From Acidovorax defluvii (GTDB lineage: Bacteria > Pseudomonadota > Gammaproteobacteria > Burkholderiales > Burkholderiaceae_C), in the NCBI GenBank assembly GCA_003268905.1, contig QLTU01000007.1:114553-178552 (forward strand): a stretch of 64,000 nucleotides of DNA, read 5' to 3'. Positions 54,946-63,655 of the stretch are shown piece after piece. The translations under genes and the position numbers were made by a program. Under the pieces are notes generated by a model, which was given only the letters and a program-made list of their open reading frames with translations, was not told where the DNA came from and made no database searches. Each line of letters starts with the position of its first letter. The stretch's first letter is position 1.

Positions 54946-55317
54946 ATGAAAGCCACCTCACGCCGCACCTTTGCCTTTGACACCCGCAGCGTATTGCTAT
55001 TCACCGCACTCTCTCTGGGCGGCGGCGCTGCCCTGCAGGCTCAGACCGCACCGGGCGCAGCGCCCAAGGCACAAGGGGGGGCGTCTTTCGGACCCGGCAA
55101 TTCGTCTTCTGCCAGTTCTCCCAACTACTCCACTGGCCCCGGCAAGGGCTCATCGGCCACAGCCGCCTTTGACCGGGCCGACGCCAATGCCGATGGCAAG
55201 CTCAGCCCCCAGGAAGCCGCCACACTGCCAGCCATTGGCAACCGTTTCGAGCAGCTTGACACCGACCGTGACGGGAGCCTGTCGCACACCGAGTTCGACA
55301 AAGGCGCCAAGTCCTGA
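54946..55317 (+). CDS. Secreted EF-hand protein
   Basis: A 123-residue protein. The N-terminus RRTFAFDTRSVLLFTALSLGGGAALQAQ contains a signal peptide (cleavage near LQAQ). A Ser/Gly/Pro-rich linker is followed by two calcium-binding EF-hand loops: DRADANADGKLSPQEA and DTDRDGSLSHTEF. Both have Asp at positions 1, 3 and 5 and an acidic 12th residue. Acts in the periplasm or outside. The partner is unknown. Confidence 0.85.
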   Translation: MKATSRRTFAFDTRSVLLFTALSLGGGAALQAQTAPGAAPKAQGGASFGPGNSSSASSPNYSTGPGKGSSATAAFDRADANADGKLSPQEAATLPAIGNRFEQLDTDRDGSLSHTEFDKGAKS

Positions 55318-55449
55318 CCGTTGATACGCCGGCGGCGCGATAGCCGCCACTCCCGTTGAAAGCGCAGCGCCGCGATCGGGCTTACCCGCCCCATCGCGGC
55401 GCATTTGCGGGTGCCCGGTGGTATTCTTTTGCGTTACCCGGAGACCGCC

Positions 55450-56874
55450 ATGAACGCCCCTGCCACCGCCTCGCACCTGCTGCCCCAAATTCACTTGCGC
55501 GATGTGCCGCAGGCGCTGATCGACGCGCTGCAAAGCCGGTTTGGCGCGCAGTGCTCGCTGGCGCAAGCGGTGCGCGAACAGCATGGGCGCGACGAAGGCT
55601 CGCTGCAGGCGCCCCCGCCCAGCGCCGTGGTGTTTGCCGAAAGCACCCAAGATGTGGCCGATGCAGTGAAGCTCGCCAGTCAATACGACGTACCCGTGAT
55701 TCCCTACGGTGCAGGCTCATCGCTCGAAGGCCACCTGCTGGCCGTGCAAGGCGGCATCAGCATCGACGTGGCCCGCATGAACCGGGTGCTCAGCATCAAC
55801 GCCGACGACCTCACGGTGACGGTGCAGCCCGGCATCACACGCAAGCAGCTCAACGAAGCCATCAAAGACACCGGCCTGTTCTTCCCCATCGACCCCGGCG
55901 CCGACGCCAGCATTGGCGGCATGAGCGCCACGCGCGCCAGCGGCACCAACGCCGTGCGCTACGGCACCATGCGCGAAAACGTGCTGGCGCTCGAAGTGGT
56001 CACCGCCAGCGGCGAAGTGATTCGCACCGGCACACGCGCGCGCAAAAGCGCTGCGGGTTACGACCTCACGCGCCTGATGGTGGGCAGCGAAGGCACGCTG
56101 GGCGTGATCACCGAAGTGACCGTGCGCCTGTACCCGTTGCCCGAGGCGGTGAGTGCGGCCATCTGCTCGTTTCCGAGCATCGAGGCCGCCGTGCGCACCA
56201 CCATCCAGACCATTCAACTGGGTGTGCCCATTGCGCGCGTGGAGCTGATCGACCGCCACAGCGTGCGCATGGTCAACGCACACAGCAAGCTGAATCTGCG
56301 CGAAGAACCCATGCTGCTGATGGAGTTCCACGGCTCGCCCGCCAGCGTGAAGGAGCAGGCCGAAACCGTGCAAACCATCGCCAGCGAATTCGGTGGCAAC
56401 GCCTTTGAATGGGCCAGCACCCCCGAAGAGCGCACGCGCCTGTGGACCGCGCGGCACAACGCCTACTTTGCCGCCATGCAAAGCCGCCCCGGCTGCCGCG
56501 CCATCAGCACCGACACCTGCGTGCCCATCAGCCGCCTGGCCGATTGCCTGCTCGAATCGGTGGACGAGGCCGACGCCAGCGGCATCCCCTACTTTCTCGT
56601 CGGCCATGTGGGCGACGGCAACTTTCACTTCGGCTACCTGCTCGACCCCAGCATCCCGCAAGAGCGCATCACCGCCGAAGCCCTGAACCACAAGCTGGTG
56701 GCTCGCGCACTCAGCATGGGCGGCACCTGCACCGGCGAGCACGGCGTGGGCCTGCACAAGATGGGCTTTCTGCTGGACGAAACCGGTGCGGGCGCGGTGG
56801 ACATGATGCGTGCCATCAAGCGTGCGCTGGACCCGAAGAACATCCTGAATCCGGGGAAGATTTTTGCGCTGTGA
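55450..56874 (+). CDS. FAD-binding oxidoreductase, D-lactate dehydrogenase (cytochrome) / GlcD family
   Basis: A 474-residue FAD-linked oxidase with the PCMH-type FAD domain (VPVIPYGAGSSLEGHLLA) and the C-terminal FAD-oxidase domain (GHVGDGNFHFGY, GEHGVGLHK). The family oxidises D-lactate, glycolate or related 2-hydroxy acids and passes electrons to quinone or cytochrome c. The start has CGGAGACC upstream. No GlcE/GlcF genes are adjacent, so a D-lactate dehydrogenase is more likely than glycolate oxidase. Confidence 0.92.
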   Translation: MNAPATASHLLPQIHLRDVPQALIDALQSRFGAQCSLAQAVREQHGRDEGSLQAPPPSAVVFAESTQDVADAVKLASQYDVPVIPYGAGSSLEGHLLAVQGGISIDVARMNRVLSINADDLTVTVQPGITRKQLNEAIKDTGLFFPIDPGADASIGGMSATRASGTNAVRYGTMRENVLALEVVTASGEVIRTGTRARKSAAGYDLTRLMVGSEGTLGVITEVTVRLYPLPEAVSAAICSFPSIEAAVRTTIQTIQLGVPIARVELIDRHSVRMVNAHSKLNLREEPMLLMEFHGSPASVKEQAETVQTIASEFGGNAFEWASTPEERTRLWTARHNAYFAAMQSRPGCRAISTDTCVPISRLADCLLESVDEADASGIPYFLVGHVGDGNFHFGYLLDPSIPQERITAEALNHKLVARALSMGGTCTGEHGVGLHKMGFLLDETGAGAVDMMRAIKRALDPKNILNPGKIFAL

Positions 56875-56900
56875 GTGCGAGGCAGCCCGCACGCGAAACA

Positions 56901-56962
56901 CTCCATTTTTGATAGCTAGTAGCGCTTTAAACATAAGCGCCACAGGCACTTTTACCTTAAAA
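56901..56962. repeat. Copy of the dispersed TAGCGCTT hairpin repeat
   Basis: TTTTGATAGCTAGTAGCGCTTT, loop, AAGCGCCACAGGCACTTTTA. Intergenic. Confidence 0.8.
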
Positions 56963-57095
56963 CAGAGCCCCACCAACGCGGTACGATGGCCCTGCGACCC
57001 GGCCACGCACCGCACACCCGATGTGCCCCGCGCCGGTGCTGGCGCCTGCGCTGCATCGCTGCCCTGCCCTTGCCTTTCCCCGCGCGATCAAAGCC

Positions 57096-57428
57096 ATGCC
57101 TGAAACCAAAACCGTCCTGCTCTTTCTTGTCACTGCGCTGGCAGAAATCGTGGGCTGCTATCTGCCCAGCCTCTGGCTCAGCCACGGCAAAAGTGCATGG
57201 CTGCTCGTTCCTGGTGCACTGAGCCTGGCGGCCTTCGCCTGGCTTTTGTCGCTGCACCCCACGGCGTCTGGTCGGGTGTATGCGGCCTATGGCGGCGTCT
57301 ATGTCTTCGTGGCCATTGGCTGGCTGTGGGTTGTGGACGGAATTCGTCCCACGCCATGGGACATTGCTGGCGCGGCCATGGCAATGGCGGGCATGGGGGT
57401 CATCATGTTTGCACCCCGAAGCGCCTGA
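57096..57428 (+). CDS. YnfA/UPF0060 family small membrane protein
   Basis: A 110-residue protein with four transmembrane segments and the YnfA pattern: [39 protein letters not shown] and [20 protein letters not shown]. The family is related to small multidrug-resistance exporters; its substrate is not established. The ATG at 57096 agrees with the family start. Confidence 0.92.
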   Translation: MPETKTVLLFLVTALAEIVGCYLPSLWLSHGKSAWLLVPGALSLAAFAWLLSLHPTASGRVYAAYGGVYVFVAIGWLWVVDGIRPTPWDIAGAAMAMAGMGVIMFAPRSA

Positions 57429-57556
57429 TCCATCCGAGGCCATCCACTAGCGCGGCCGGTACCTTGCAGCGGGGATGGCGCCACTTCGGCCAGACCCGCG
57501 ACAATCACCGACCCACTGCCCCATCAGCCCATCGGCCCCACTTTTTGGAACCCCTC

Positions 57557-58429
57557 ATGACCTGTTCATCCCCTTCGACCCGCACCCTCATCAAAGCGGC
57601 GCTCGCCAGCGCTGCGGTGGCCCTCGCCGGCCTGGCGCAGGCCCAGGCGGTCTTCAAGATCACGGCGATTCCTGATGAATCGCCCACCGAACTGGCGCGC
57701 AAGGCCGCGCCCCTGGTGAAGTACCTGGAGCACAAGCTGGGCACCAAGGTGGAATTCACGCCCGTGTCCGACTACGCCGCCGCCGTGGAGGCGCTGGCCA
57801 ACAAGCAGGTTGACATGGCCTGGTATGGCGGGTTCACCTTTGTGCAGGCCAGCATCCGCTCGGGCGGCAAGGTGGTGCCTTTGGTGCAGCGCGAAGAGGA
57901 CGAGAAATTCCGCTCGGTGTTCATCAGCGCCGACCCCGCCATCCGGGCGCTGGCCGACCTCAAGGGCAAGACTGTGAGCTTTGGCTCGCAATCCAGCACC
58001 TCGGGCCACCTGATGCCGCGCAGCTACCTGCTGCAGGCCCAGATCGACCCCGACAAGGATTTCAAGCGCGTGGCCTACTCGGGCGCACACGACGCCACCA
58101 TTGCCGCCGTGGCTTCGGGCAAGGTGGACGCGGGCGCGCTCAACATTTCGGTGTGGGAAAAGTTTATGGCCGACAAGAAGGTGGACACCGGCAAAGTGAA
58201 GGTGATCTTCACCACCCCGGCCTACTTTGACTACAACTGGACGGTGCACAGCGACATGCCAGTGGCCCAGCGCGAGAAACTCACCAAGGCTTTTCTCGAC
58301 CTGAACCGTAACACCCCCGAGGGCAAGGAAATTCTGGACCTGCAGCGCGCCACGCGCTTCATTCCCACCCAGGCCAGCAACTACAAGGGCATCGAAACCG
58401 CAGCGCGCAGCGCGGGCCTGATCAAGTGA
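57557..58429 (+). CDS. PhnD/SsuA-type ABC transporter substrate-binding protein
   Basis: A 290-residue periplasmic binding protein. A signal peptide (LIKAALASAAVALAGLAQAQA) is followed by ITAIPDESPTELARKAAPLVKYLEHKLGTKVEF and VDMAWYGGFTFVQASIRSGG. This belongs to the PhnD family. The AIPDE start and AWYGGFTFVQ pattern resemble, from memory, the subgroup annotated as putative selenate binding proteins rather than phosphonate PhnD. It heads a four-gene transporter with an ATPase and two permeases, and no C-P lyase genes are nearby. The ligand is therefore unresolved (phosphonate, phosphite, selenate or another oxyanion). Confidence 0.85.
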   Translation: MTCSSPSTRTLIKAALASAAVALAGLAQAQAVFKITAIPDESPTELARKAAPLVKYLEHKLGTKVEFTPVSDYAAAVEALANKQVDMAWYGGFTFVQASIRSGGKVVPLVQREEDEKFRSVFISADPAIRALADLKGKTVSFGSQSSTSGHLMPRSYLLQAQIDPDKDFKRVAYSGAHDATIAAVASGKVDAGALNISVWEKFMADKKVDTGKVKVIFTTPAYFDYNWTVHSDMPVAQREKLTKAFLDLNRNTPEGKEILDLQRATRFIPTQASNYKGIETAARSAGLIK

Positions 58430-58436
58430 ACGGGTA

Positions 58437-58496
58437 TTTGCTATTATTTTAATAGCTGCTTGCGCTTTTGCAATAAGCGCTGCAGCCTGATTTGCT
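58437..58496. repeat. Copy of the dispersed TAGCGCTT hairpin repeat, within an operon
   Basis: TTTAATAGCTGCTTGCGCTTT, loop, AATAAGCGCTGCAGCCTGATT. It lies between the binding-protein and ATPase genes, so it is probably transcribed and may form an intra-operon hairpin. Confidence 0.8.
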
Positions 58497-58497
58497 C

Positions 58498-59328
58498 ATG
58501 AAAGTTCAGCTGGACAACACCACCGTGCGCCACCCGGCCGCACGCGCCGGTGCACCCGCAGCGCTGCGTGGCCTGGATCTGGTGGTGGCGCAGGGCGAGC
58601 AGGTGGCGGTGATCGGCCCTTCGGGCGCGGGCAAGACCACGCTGCTGCAGCTGCTGGCCTGCGCACAGCGGCCCGACCAGGGCAGCTTGCAGCTCGATGG
58701 CATCGACCCCTGGGCATTGCCGCGCCGCGCATTGCAGCGCTTGCGCGGTCGCCTTTTTCTGGCGCCCCAGGTGCCGCCGCTGCCACCCCGGCAGCGTGTG
58801 GTGACGGCGGTGCTGGCGGGGCGCCTGCCGCACGAAAGCCTGTGGGCCAGCGTGCGCAGCCTGGTCTATCCCACCGGCATCGGGCTGGCCGAGGCCGCGC
58901 TGGCGCATTTTGACGTGGCCGACAAACTGTTCGACCGGGTAGACCGGCTCTCGGGCGGCGAGCGCCAGCGGGTGGGTCTGGCGCGGGCGCTGGCTTCGCA
59001 GGCCAGTCTGTTGCTGGTGGACGAGCCGCTGTCCGCGCTTGACCCGGCGCGTGCGCAGCAGGCCCTGGCCTCGCTCACGCAGGCGGCCCACGAGCGCGGC
59101 GCCACACTGGTCGCCACGCTGCACCATGTGGACATGGCCCTGGCGCATTTCCCGCGCGTGATCGGGCTGCGCGATGGCGCGCTGGCCTTTGACCTGCCTG
59201 CGGCGCAGGTCACGCCCGCGCACCTGCACCAGCTGTATGCCCAGCACCTGGACGAGCTGGCGCAAACGGCGCCGCCCGCCCCCGATGTGCCTGTGGCGGC
59301 GGCACCCGTGCCCATGCAGTGCCGCTAA
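58498..59328 (+). CDS. PhnC-type ABC transporter ATP-binding protein
   Basis: A 276-residue ATPase: Walker A GPSGAGKTT (about 42-50), signature LSGGERQRVGLARAL, Walker B LLLVDEPLSALD and the H-loop in LHHVDMAL. The length and order of genes match PhnC of PhnCDE-type importers. The C-terminal tail is long and Ala/Pro-rich. The permease genes follow within 21 bp. Confidence 0.9.
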   Translation: MKVQLDNTTVRHPAARAGAPAALRGLDLVVAQGEQVAVIGPSGAGKTTLLQLLACAQRPDQGSLQLDGIDPWALPRRALQRLRGRLFLAPQVPPLPPRQRVVTAVLAGRLPHESLWASVRSLVYPTGIGLAEAALAHFDVADKLFDRVDRLSGGERQRVGLARALASQASLLLVDEPLSALDPARAQQALASLTQAAHERGATLVATLHHVDMALAHFPRVIGLRDGALAFDLPAAQVTPAHLHQLYAQHLDELAQTAPPAPDVPVAAAPVPMQCR

Positions 59329-59349
59329 CCCACGGGCCATCTCGCCGCC

Positions 59350-60213
59350 ATGACTGCCCTGTCGCCTGATCTGCCTGCGCCCCCCGGCAAAGGCCGCTCG
59401 CCCGAGCGGCGCGACCCCGCCTGGCGCGGCCGCCTGGCCGGGGCCGTGGTGGCGCTGCTGCTGCTGTGGCCCATGCTGGTGCTCACCGAGTTCAAGCCCT
59501 GGCTGCTGCTGGCGCCGGATGCGCTGAAGCCCTCTCTGCGGTTTCTGGCGGATTTTGTGCCGCCCCGGTTAGACGCCGAGTTTCTGGCCCTGGTGGCGCG
59601 CGAGACCTGGCGCACGGTGGCCATTGCCACCGCAGGCCTCACGCTGGCGCTGGTGCTGGCCGTGCCGCTGGCGCTGCTGTCGGTGCGGGTGCTGTCCATC
59701 TCGGCGCTCACCGGCCCCATGGCGCCGCTGCCGGCGCTGGTGCGGCTCTTGGTGCGCTGGCTGCTGGTGGTGCTGCGCAGCGTGCCCGAGCTGATCTGGG
59801 CGCTGGTTTTTGTGCGCGTGGTGGGACTGGGCCCCACGGCCGGCGTGCTGGCCATTGCACTGACCTTTGCCGGCATGCTGGGCAAGGTGTATGCCGAAAT
59901 CCTGGACAGCGCCGAGCCCCATGCCGCCGCCAGCCTGCTGCGCAACGGCAGCGGGCGGCTGCAGGCATTTTTGTATGCGCTGCTGCCGCAAAACGCCGCC
60001 GAGCTCACCAGCTACACGGTGTACCGCTGGGAATGCGCGATCCGCTCGTCGGCCGTGCTGGGCTTTGTGGGCGCTGGCGGACTTGGCCAGCAGATGGACG
60101 CCTCGATGAAGATGTTTGAAGGCGCCGAGGTGGCCACCATGCTGCTGGTGTTCATGGCGCTGGTCTGGCTGGCGGACCGCATCAGCGCCTGGTTGCGGCA
60201 AAGGCTGGCATGA
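59350..60213 (+). CDS. PhnE-type ABC transporter permease, first of two
   Basis: A 287-residue integral membrane protein with about six spans. The BPD_transp_1 EAA-like loop is seen around AEILDSAEPHAAASLLRNGSG. It ends in ATGA, with the second permease start overlapping by 4 bp. Two paired permeases suggest a heterodimer, as in some PhnE1/E2 systems. Confidence 0.88.
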   Translation: MTALSPDLPAPPGKGRSPERRDPAWRGRLAGAVVALLLLWPMLVLTEFKPWLLLAPDALKPSLRFLADFVPPRLDAEFLALVARETWRTVAIATAGLTLALVLAVPLALLSVRVLSISALTGPMAPLPALVRLLVRWLLVVLRSVPELIWALVFVRVVGLGPTAGVLAIALTFAGMLGKVYAEILDSAEPHAAASLLRNGSGRLQAFLYALLPQNAAELTSYTVYRWECAIRSSAVLGFVGAGGLGQQMDASMKMFEGAEVATMLLVFMALVWLADRISAWLRQRLA

Positions 60214-61022
60214 ATACGCGCGGCACTTCAGCGCCCCGACCCTCTGCCAACCGCTGCCTGGCCTGCTGGTGCGTAGCCGCTGGTGCGCTGGCGCTGGTAG
60301 GCCTGAGTTTCTGGTCGCTGGACCTGCAGTGGGCGCAGTTGGTGTCGGCCCCGGCGCTGGCCAAGATGGGCCGGTTTCTGGCCGAGCTGCTGCAGCCCGA
60401 AACCAGCCCGGTGTTTCTGCAAAAACTGCTGGGGGCCACGCTGGAGACGCTGGCCATGTCGGCGCTGGGCACCTTGCTGGCGGTACTGCTGGGCCTGGCA
60501 CTGGCCCTGCCCGCCAGCACCGCGTTTGAGGGCGACCCGGCGCGCTGGCGCGGCCCCACGCGGCTGCTGCTCAATGCCCTGCGCAGCATTCCCGAGCTGG
60601 TGTGGGCCACGCTGCTGCTGATCGCGGCCGGGCTGGGGCCGTTTGCCGGCACGCTGGCGCTGGCGCTGCACACCTCGGGCGTGCTGGGCCGTCTGTTTGC
60701 CGAGGCCATCGAAAACGCCCCGCCGGGCCCCGGCTTTGCCCTGCGCGTGCGCGGCGTGGCCAGTGGCCGCGTGTTTTTGTATGCCACCCTGCCCCAGGTG
60801 CTGCCGCAGTTGCTGAGCTACACGCTCTACCGCTGGGAAAACAACATCCGCGCCGCCGCCGTGCTGGGCGTGGTGGGGGCCGGCGGGCTGGGGCAGATGC
60901 TGGCGTTCCACATGGGGCTGTTCCAGATGGGCGAGACCAGCAGCGTGCTGGTCGCCATGCTGGCGCTGGTGGCGCTGGTGGATGCGCTGAGCTTTGCCAG
61001 CCGGCGCTGGCTGGCGATCTGA
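60210..61022 (+). CDS. PhnE-type ABC transporter permease, second of two
   Basis: A 270-residue permease homologous to the preceding one (both show RSIPELVWATLL / RSVPELIWALV and GAGGLGQ near the end). It overlaps the first by 4 bp and is followed by a hairpin repeat. It is the last gene of the four-gene import cluster. Confidence 0.88.
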   Translation: MNTRGTSAPRPSANRCLACWCVAAGALALVGLSFWSLDLQWAQLVSAPALAKMGRFLAELLQPETSPVFLQKLLGATLETLAMSALGTLLAVLLGLALALPASTAFEGDPARWRGPTRLLLNALRSIPELVWATLLLIAAGLGPFAGTLALALHTSGVLGRLFAEAIENAPPGPGFALRVRGVASGRVFLYATLPQVLPQLLSYTLYRWENNIRAAAVLGVVGAGGLGQMLAFHMGLFQMGETSSVLVAMLALVALVDALSFASRRWLAI

Positions 61023-61027
61023 CACAA

Positions 61028-61092
61028 ATTGCTATTATTTTAATAGCTTATTGCGCTTGATGGGCGTGCGCCAGAGCCACTTTTCATTCAAA
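61028..61092. repeat. Copy of the dispersed TAGCGCTT hairpin repeat
   Basis: TTTAATAGCTTATTGCGCTTG, loop, GCGTGCGCCAGAGCCACTT. It lies at the end of the transporter operon and may help end transcription. Confidence 0.75.
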
Positions 61093-61212
61093 TCCCTGCC
61101 GGTACGGTTTGCATTCAATCGGATAACCAGGCGGGGCGCCGCAGACAGTGCTGTCGTACGTGCAGCACGGCAAGGCGACCAACGACGTTAGACGTTTGAA
61201 GGCCCTACCGCA

Positions 61213-62475
61213 TCAGGCCGCCACTGCGGCAGCGCGCCGCAGCCGTGCCGCCACGCCCACGCCCACCAGCGCGGCAGACACCACGCTCAGCGCCAGCGTG
61301 ATGGCCGAGCCGTAGAAGATGCCCGAGGTCATGCCCCGGTCGAGCAGCGCGCCAAACACCGGCGCGGCCAGGCAAAAACCCAGGTCCAGCCCCGAATACA
61401 CCGTGCCATACACCCGGCCCGTCGCACCAGGTGGGGCCGCGCGCTTGATGAGCATGTCGCGCGACGGGCTCGCGAGGCCCGTGCCGACGCCCGCCAGCGC
61501 CGCCACCACCACGGCCGCCATGCCGGGCAGCCAGCCCGTGCCCACCAGCACCAACAGGGCGGCCGAGGCCAGCAGGCACACCGAGATGATCTTCTCCAGC
61601 CGCACCACGCGGCCCACCAGAAAGCCGCCCACCACCATGCCCGCCGCGCCGCACAGCATGTAGCCGGTGACGACCAGGGCCGTGGCGCTGAGCGGCAGGC
61701 CGTACATCTGCTGCAGCGCGGGGCTGGCAAAGCTCTGGATGGCGCTCAGCGCGCAGGTGCTCCAGAAGAAGAACGAGAAGCACAGCCACACCGACGGCAG
61801 CTTGAGGAAGGCCATGGGATGCTCATCGGCCACGGCCTTGGCGCCCGGCGCCTGGTGCGCCCAGGCGCCCTGGCGGTCGTCGAGCGCATCGCGGTTCCAC
61901 ACCATGACGGCCAGCACTACCAAGGCCAGCAGCGCGCCGCACAGGCAGGCCGCACGCCACGAGCCCGTGGCCGAGGCAATGCCCGCCATGAACACCGGCG
62001 CCGTGGCCCAGCCCAGGTTGCCGCTGATGCCGTGCACCGAAAAGCCATGGCCCAGGCGCTGCGGCGATACGCGCTTGTTGAGAATGGTGAAGTCCACCGG
62101 GTGGAACGGCGCATTGCCCAGCCCCGCCAGCGCCGCCGCCAGCAAGAGTCCCGTGTAACCCTGCGCCGTGCCCGCCACCAGCCCGGCGGTGGCAAAGCTG
62201 GCCAGCGCAAAAAACAGCACCGGGCGCGCGCCTACGCGGTCCACCAGAAAACCCGACAGCGCCTGCCCCACGCCCGACACCACAAAGAACACCGATACCA
62301 GCAGGCCCAGCTCGGAATAGCTGAAACCAAACTCGCCAATCAGCCACGGAAACAGCGGCGGCAGCAGCATGTGAAAAAAATGCGAGCTGCCATGCGCCAG
62401 GCCGATGAGGGCGATGGTGCGGGCATCCTGCCGCAGGGGAACCGCGCTGGGTGCGCCAGGGGAAATGGGGGTCAT
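61213..62475 (-). CDS. MFS transporter
   Basis: A 420-residue major facilitator protein with 12 predicted spans, organised as two six-helix halves with a cytosolic loop at about 200-230. The start region reads GLAHGSSHFFHMLLPPLFPWLI, and GFLVDRVGARPVLFF is the MFS A-motif-like loop. ATG 62475 is preferred over 62526 because it avoids a leader over the divergent promoter. An AraC regulator is divergent 65 bp away and presumably controls it. The substrate is unknown; it may be an exporter of small organics. Confidence 0.92.
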   Translation of the reverse strand: MTPISPGAPSAVPLRQDARTIALIGLAHGSSHFFHMLLPPLFPWLIGEFGFSYSELGLLVSVFFVVSGVGQALSGFLVDRVGARPVLFFALASFATAGLVAGTAQGYTGLLLAAALAGLGNAPFHPVDFTILNKRVSPQRLGHGFSVHGISGNLGWATAPVFMAGIASATGSWRAACLCGALLALVVLAVMVWNRDALDDRQGAWAHQAPGAKAVADEHPMAFLKLPSVWLCFSFFFWSTCALSAIQSFASPALQQMYGLPLSATALVVTGYMLCGAAGMVVGGFLVGRVVRLEKIISVCLLASAALLVLVGTGWLPGMAAVVVAALAGVGTGLASPSRDMLIKRAAPPGATGRVYGTVYSGLDLGFCLAAPVFGALLDRGMTSGIFYGSAITLALSVVSAALVGVGVAARLRRAAAVAA

Positions 62476-62502
62476 GGCGCTGATCTTAGGCAAGCCGGCC
62501 GC

Positions 62503-62535
62503 GGCAGGTTTACGATAGCCTGCCAATTTCTATCG
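62503..62535. promoter_or_regulatory. Two overlapping dyads in the MFS / AraC intergenic region
   Basis: GGCAGG (62503-62508) / CCTGCC (62519-62524) and CGATAG (62513-62518) / CTATCG (62530-62535) form interlocked dyads. They lie in the 65-bp gap between the MFS exporter and the AraC regulator, the expected site for an AraC operator. Confidence 0.5.
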
Positions 62536-62540
62536 CCAAC

Positions 62541-63437
62541 ATGCCAAAAGCAGCCCCGCCCGCCGACACCGCACCGCCACCGCGCCCCCAGCGGGCGCTG
62601 TCGTATGTGGATTCGCTCACGCCGCATCTGTTTGTACCCAGCGCCGAGCGCCCGGTGCGCGCCAAGGTGCGCCAGCTGGCAGCCGACACGCAGGTGATGC
62701 CGCACAGCCACCCGTGGGCGCAGGTGGCCATCTCGACCACGGGCGTGATCCGGCTCACAGTGGACCGGGGCACCTACATCGTGCCGCCCTCGCGCGCGCT
62801 GTGGATTCCGCCCGGCGTGGAACATGCCGTGACCATGGTGGAAGACGCCGATCTGCGCACGCTGTATTTCCACCAGCCGCGCGGGCGCTGCGGCCCGGGC
62901 GTGCCGCGCCACCAAGAGGCCGCCTGGCGCCAGTGCCGGGTGCTGGAGGTGTCCGACCTGCTGCGCGCCCTGGTGCGCGAGCTGCCCACCGCGCCCGACG
63001 ACGGCCCCACCTCCACCCCACCATCCACCCCCGACGAGCGCACGCGCGAGCGCCACCTCAACGCCCTGGTACTGGGCGAGCTGCGCCGCGCCGCCGCCGT
63101 AAAGCTGGGCGTAGACCTGCCGCACGACAAGCGCCTGCGCCACCTGTGCGAGGCGGTGCTGGCCGACCCCACACGCCACGAAACCCTGAGCGCCTGGGCA
63201 CAGGACACAGGCGCCAGCCCGCGCACGGTGGCGCGGCTGTTTCGCACCGAGCTCTCGAGCACTTTCACGCAGTGGCGCCAGCAGGTGATATTGGCCAAGG
63301 CCGTGTCGCTGGCTGCGGGCCGCATGCCCATGGGGCAGATTGCCGCCGAACTGGGCTACAGTCCCAGCGCCTTCAGCGCCATGGTGCGCAAATCGGTGGG
63401 GCAGCCACCGGGGCGGTTTCTGGGGGCGGCGCGGTGA
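62541..63437 (+). CDS. AraC-family transcriptional regulator, NimR-like
   Basis: A 298-residue regulator. The N-terminal cupin ligand domain is seen at about 45-110 (MPHSHPWAQVAISTTGVIRLTVDRGTYIVPPSRALWIPPGVEH), and two helix-turn-helix motifs occupy the C-terminal 100 residues (LSAWAQDTGASPRTVARLFRTELSSTFTQWR, then MGQIAAELGYSPSAFSAMVRKSVGQPPGRF). This layout is typical of NimR-type regulators that govern an adjacent MFS exporter. It is divergent from the MFS gene across the interlocked dyads. Confidence 0.92.
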   Translation: MPKAAPPADTAPPPRPQRALSYVDSLTPHLFVPSAERPVRAKVRQLAADTQVMPHSHPWAQVAISTTGVIRLTVDRGTYIVPPSRALWIPPGVEHAVTMVEDADLRTLYFHQPRGRCGPGVPRHQEAAWRQCRVLEVSDLLRALVRELPTAPDDGPTSTPPSTPDERTRERHLNALVLGELRRAAAVKLGVDLPHDKRLRHLCEAVLADPTRHETLSAWAQDTGASPRTVARLFRTELSSTFTQWRQQVILAKAVSLAAGRMPMGQIAAELGYSPSAFSAMVRKSVGQPPGRFLGAAR

Positions 63438-63450
63438 GGGGACGGGCGCG

Positions 63451-63470
63451 CACGGCACGGCACGGCACGG
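63451..63470. repeat. Short tandem repeat (CACGG)4
   Basis: Four direct units of CACGG in the intergenic region after the AraC gene, followed by a C/G-rich (CCCG)n run. Confidence 0.9.
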
Positions 63471-63515
63471 ACCCCACCCGCCCGCCCGCCCCTTGGTCGC
63501 GTCAAACTTTGAACG

Positions 63516-63572
63516 TTTTTGACCTGTAGCCCTTGCAGATAAAGCGCTATCAGCTATCTAATTAACAGCAAT
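63516..63572. repeat. Copy of the dispersed TAGCGCTT hairpin repeat, inverted
   Basis: ACCTGTAGCCCTTGCAGATA, loop, AAGCGCTATCAGCTATCTAA. Intergenic, before the last gene. Confidence 0.75.
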
Positions 63573-63655
63573 ACCGGCCCGGCAGGCGATGAAATGCAGA
63601 GCCTCTGGCGCCAGAATATTGAGAAACCCCGCTTCCCCCTACCGCACCTTTGCCC

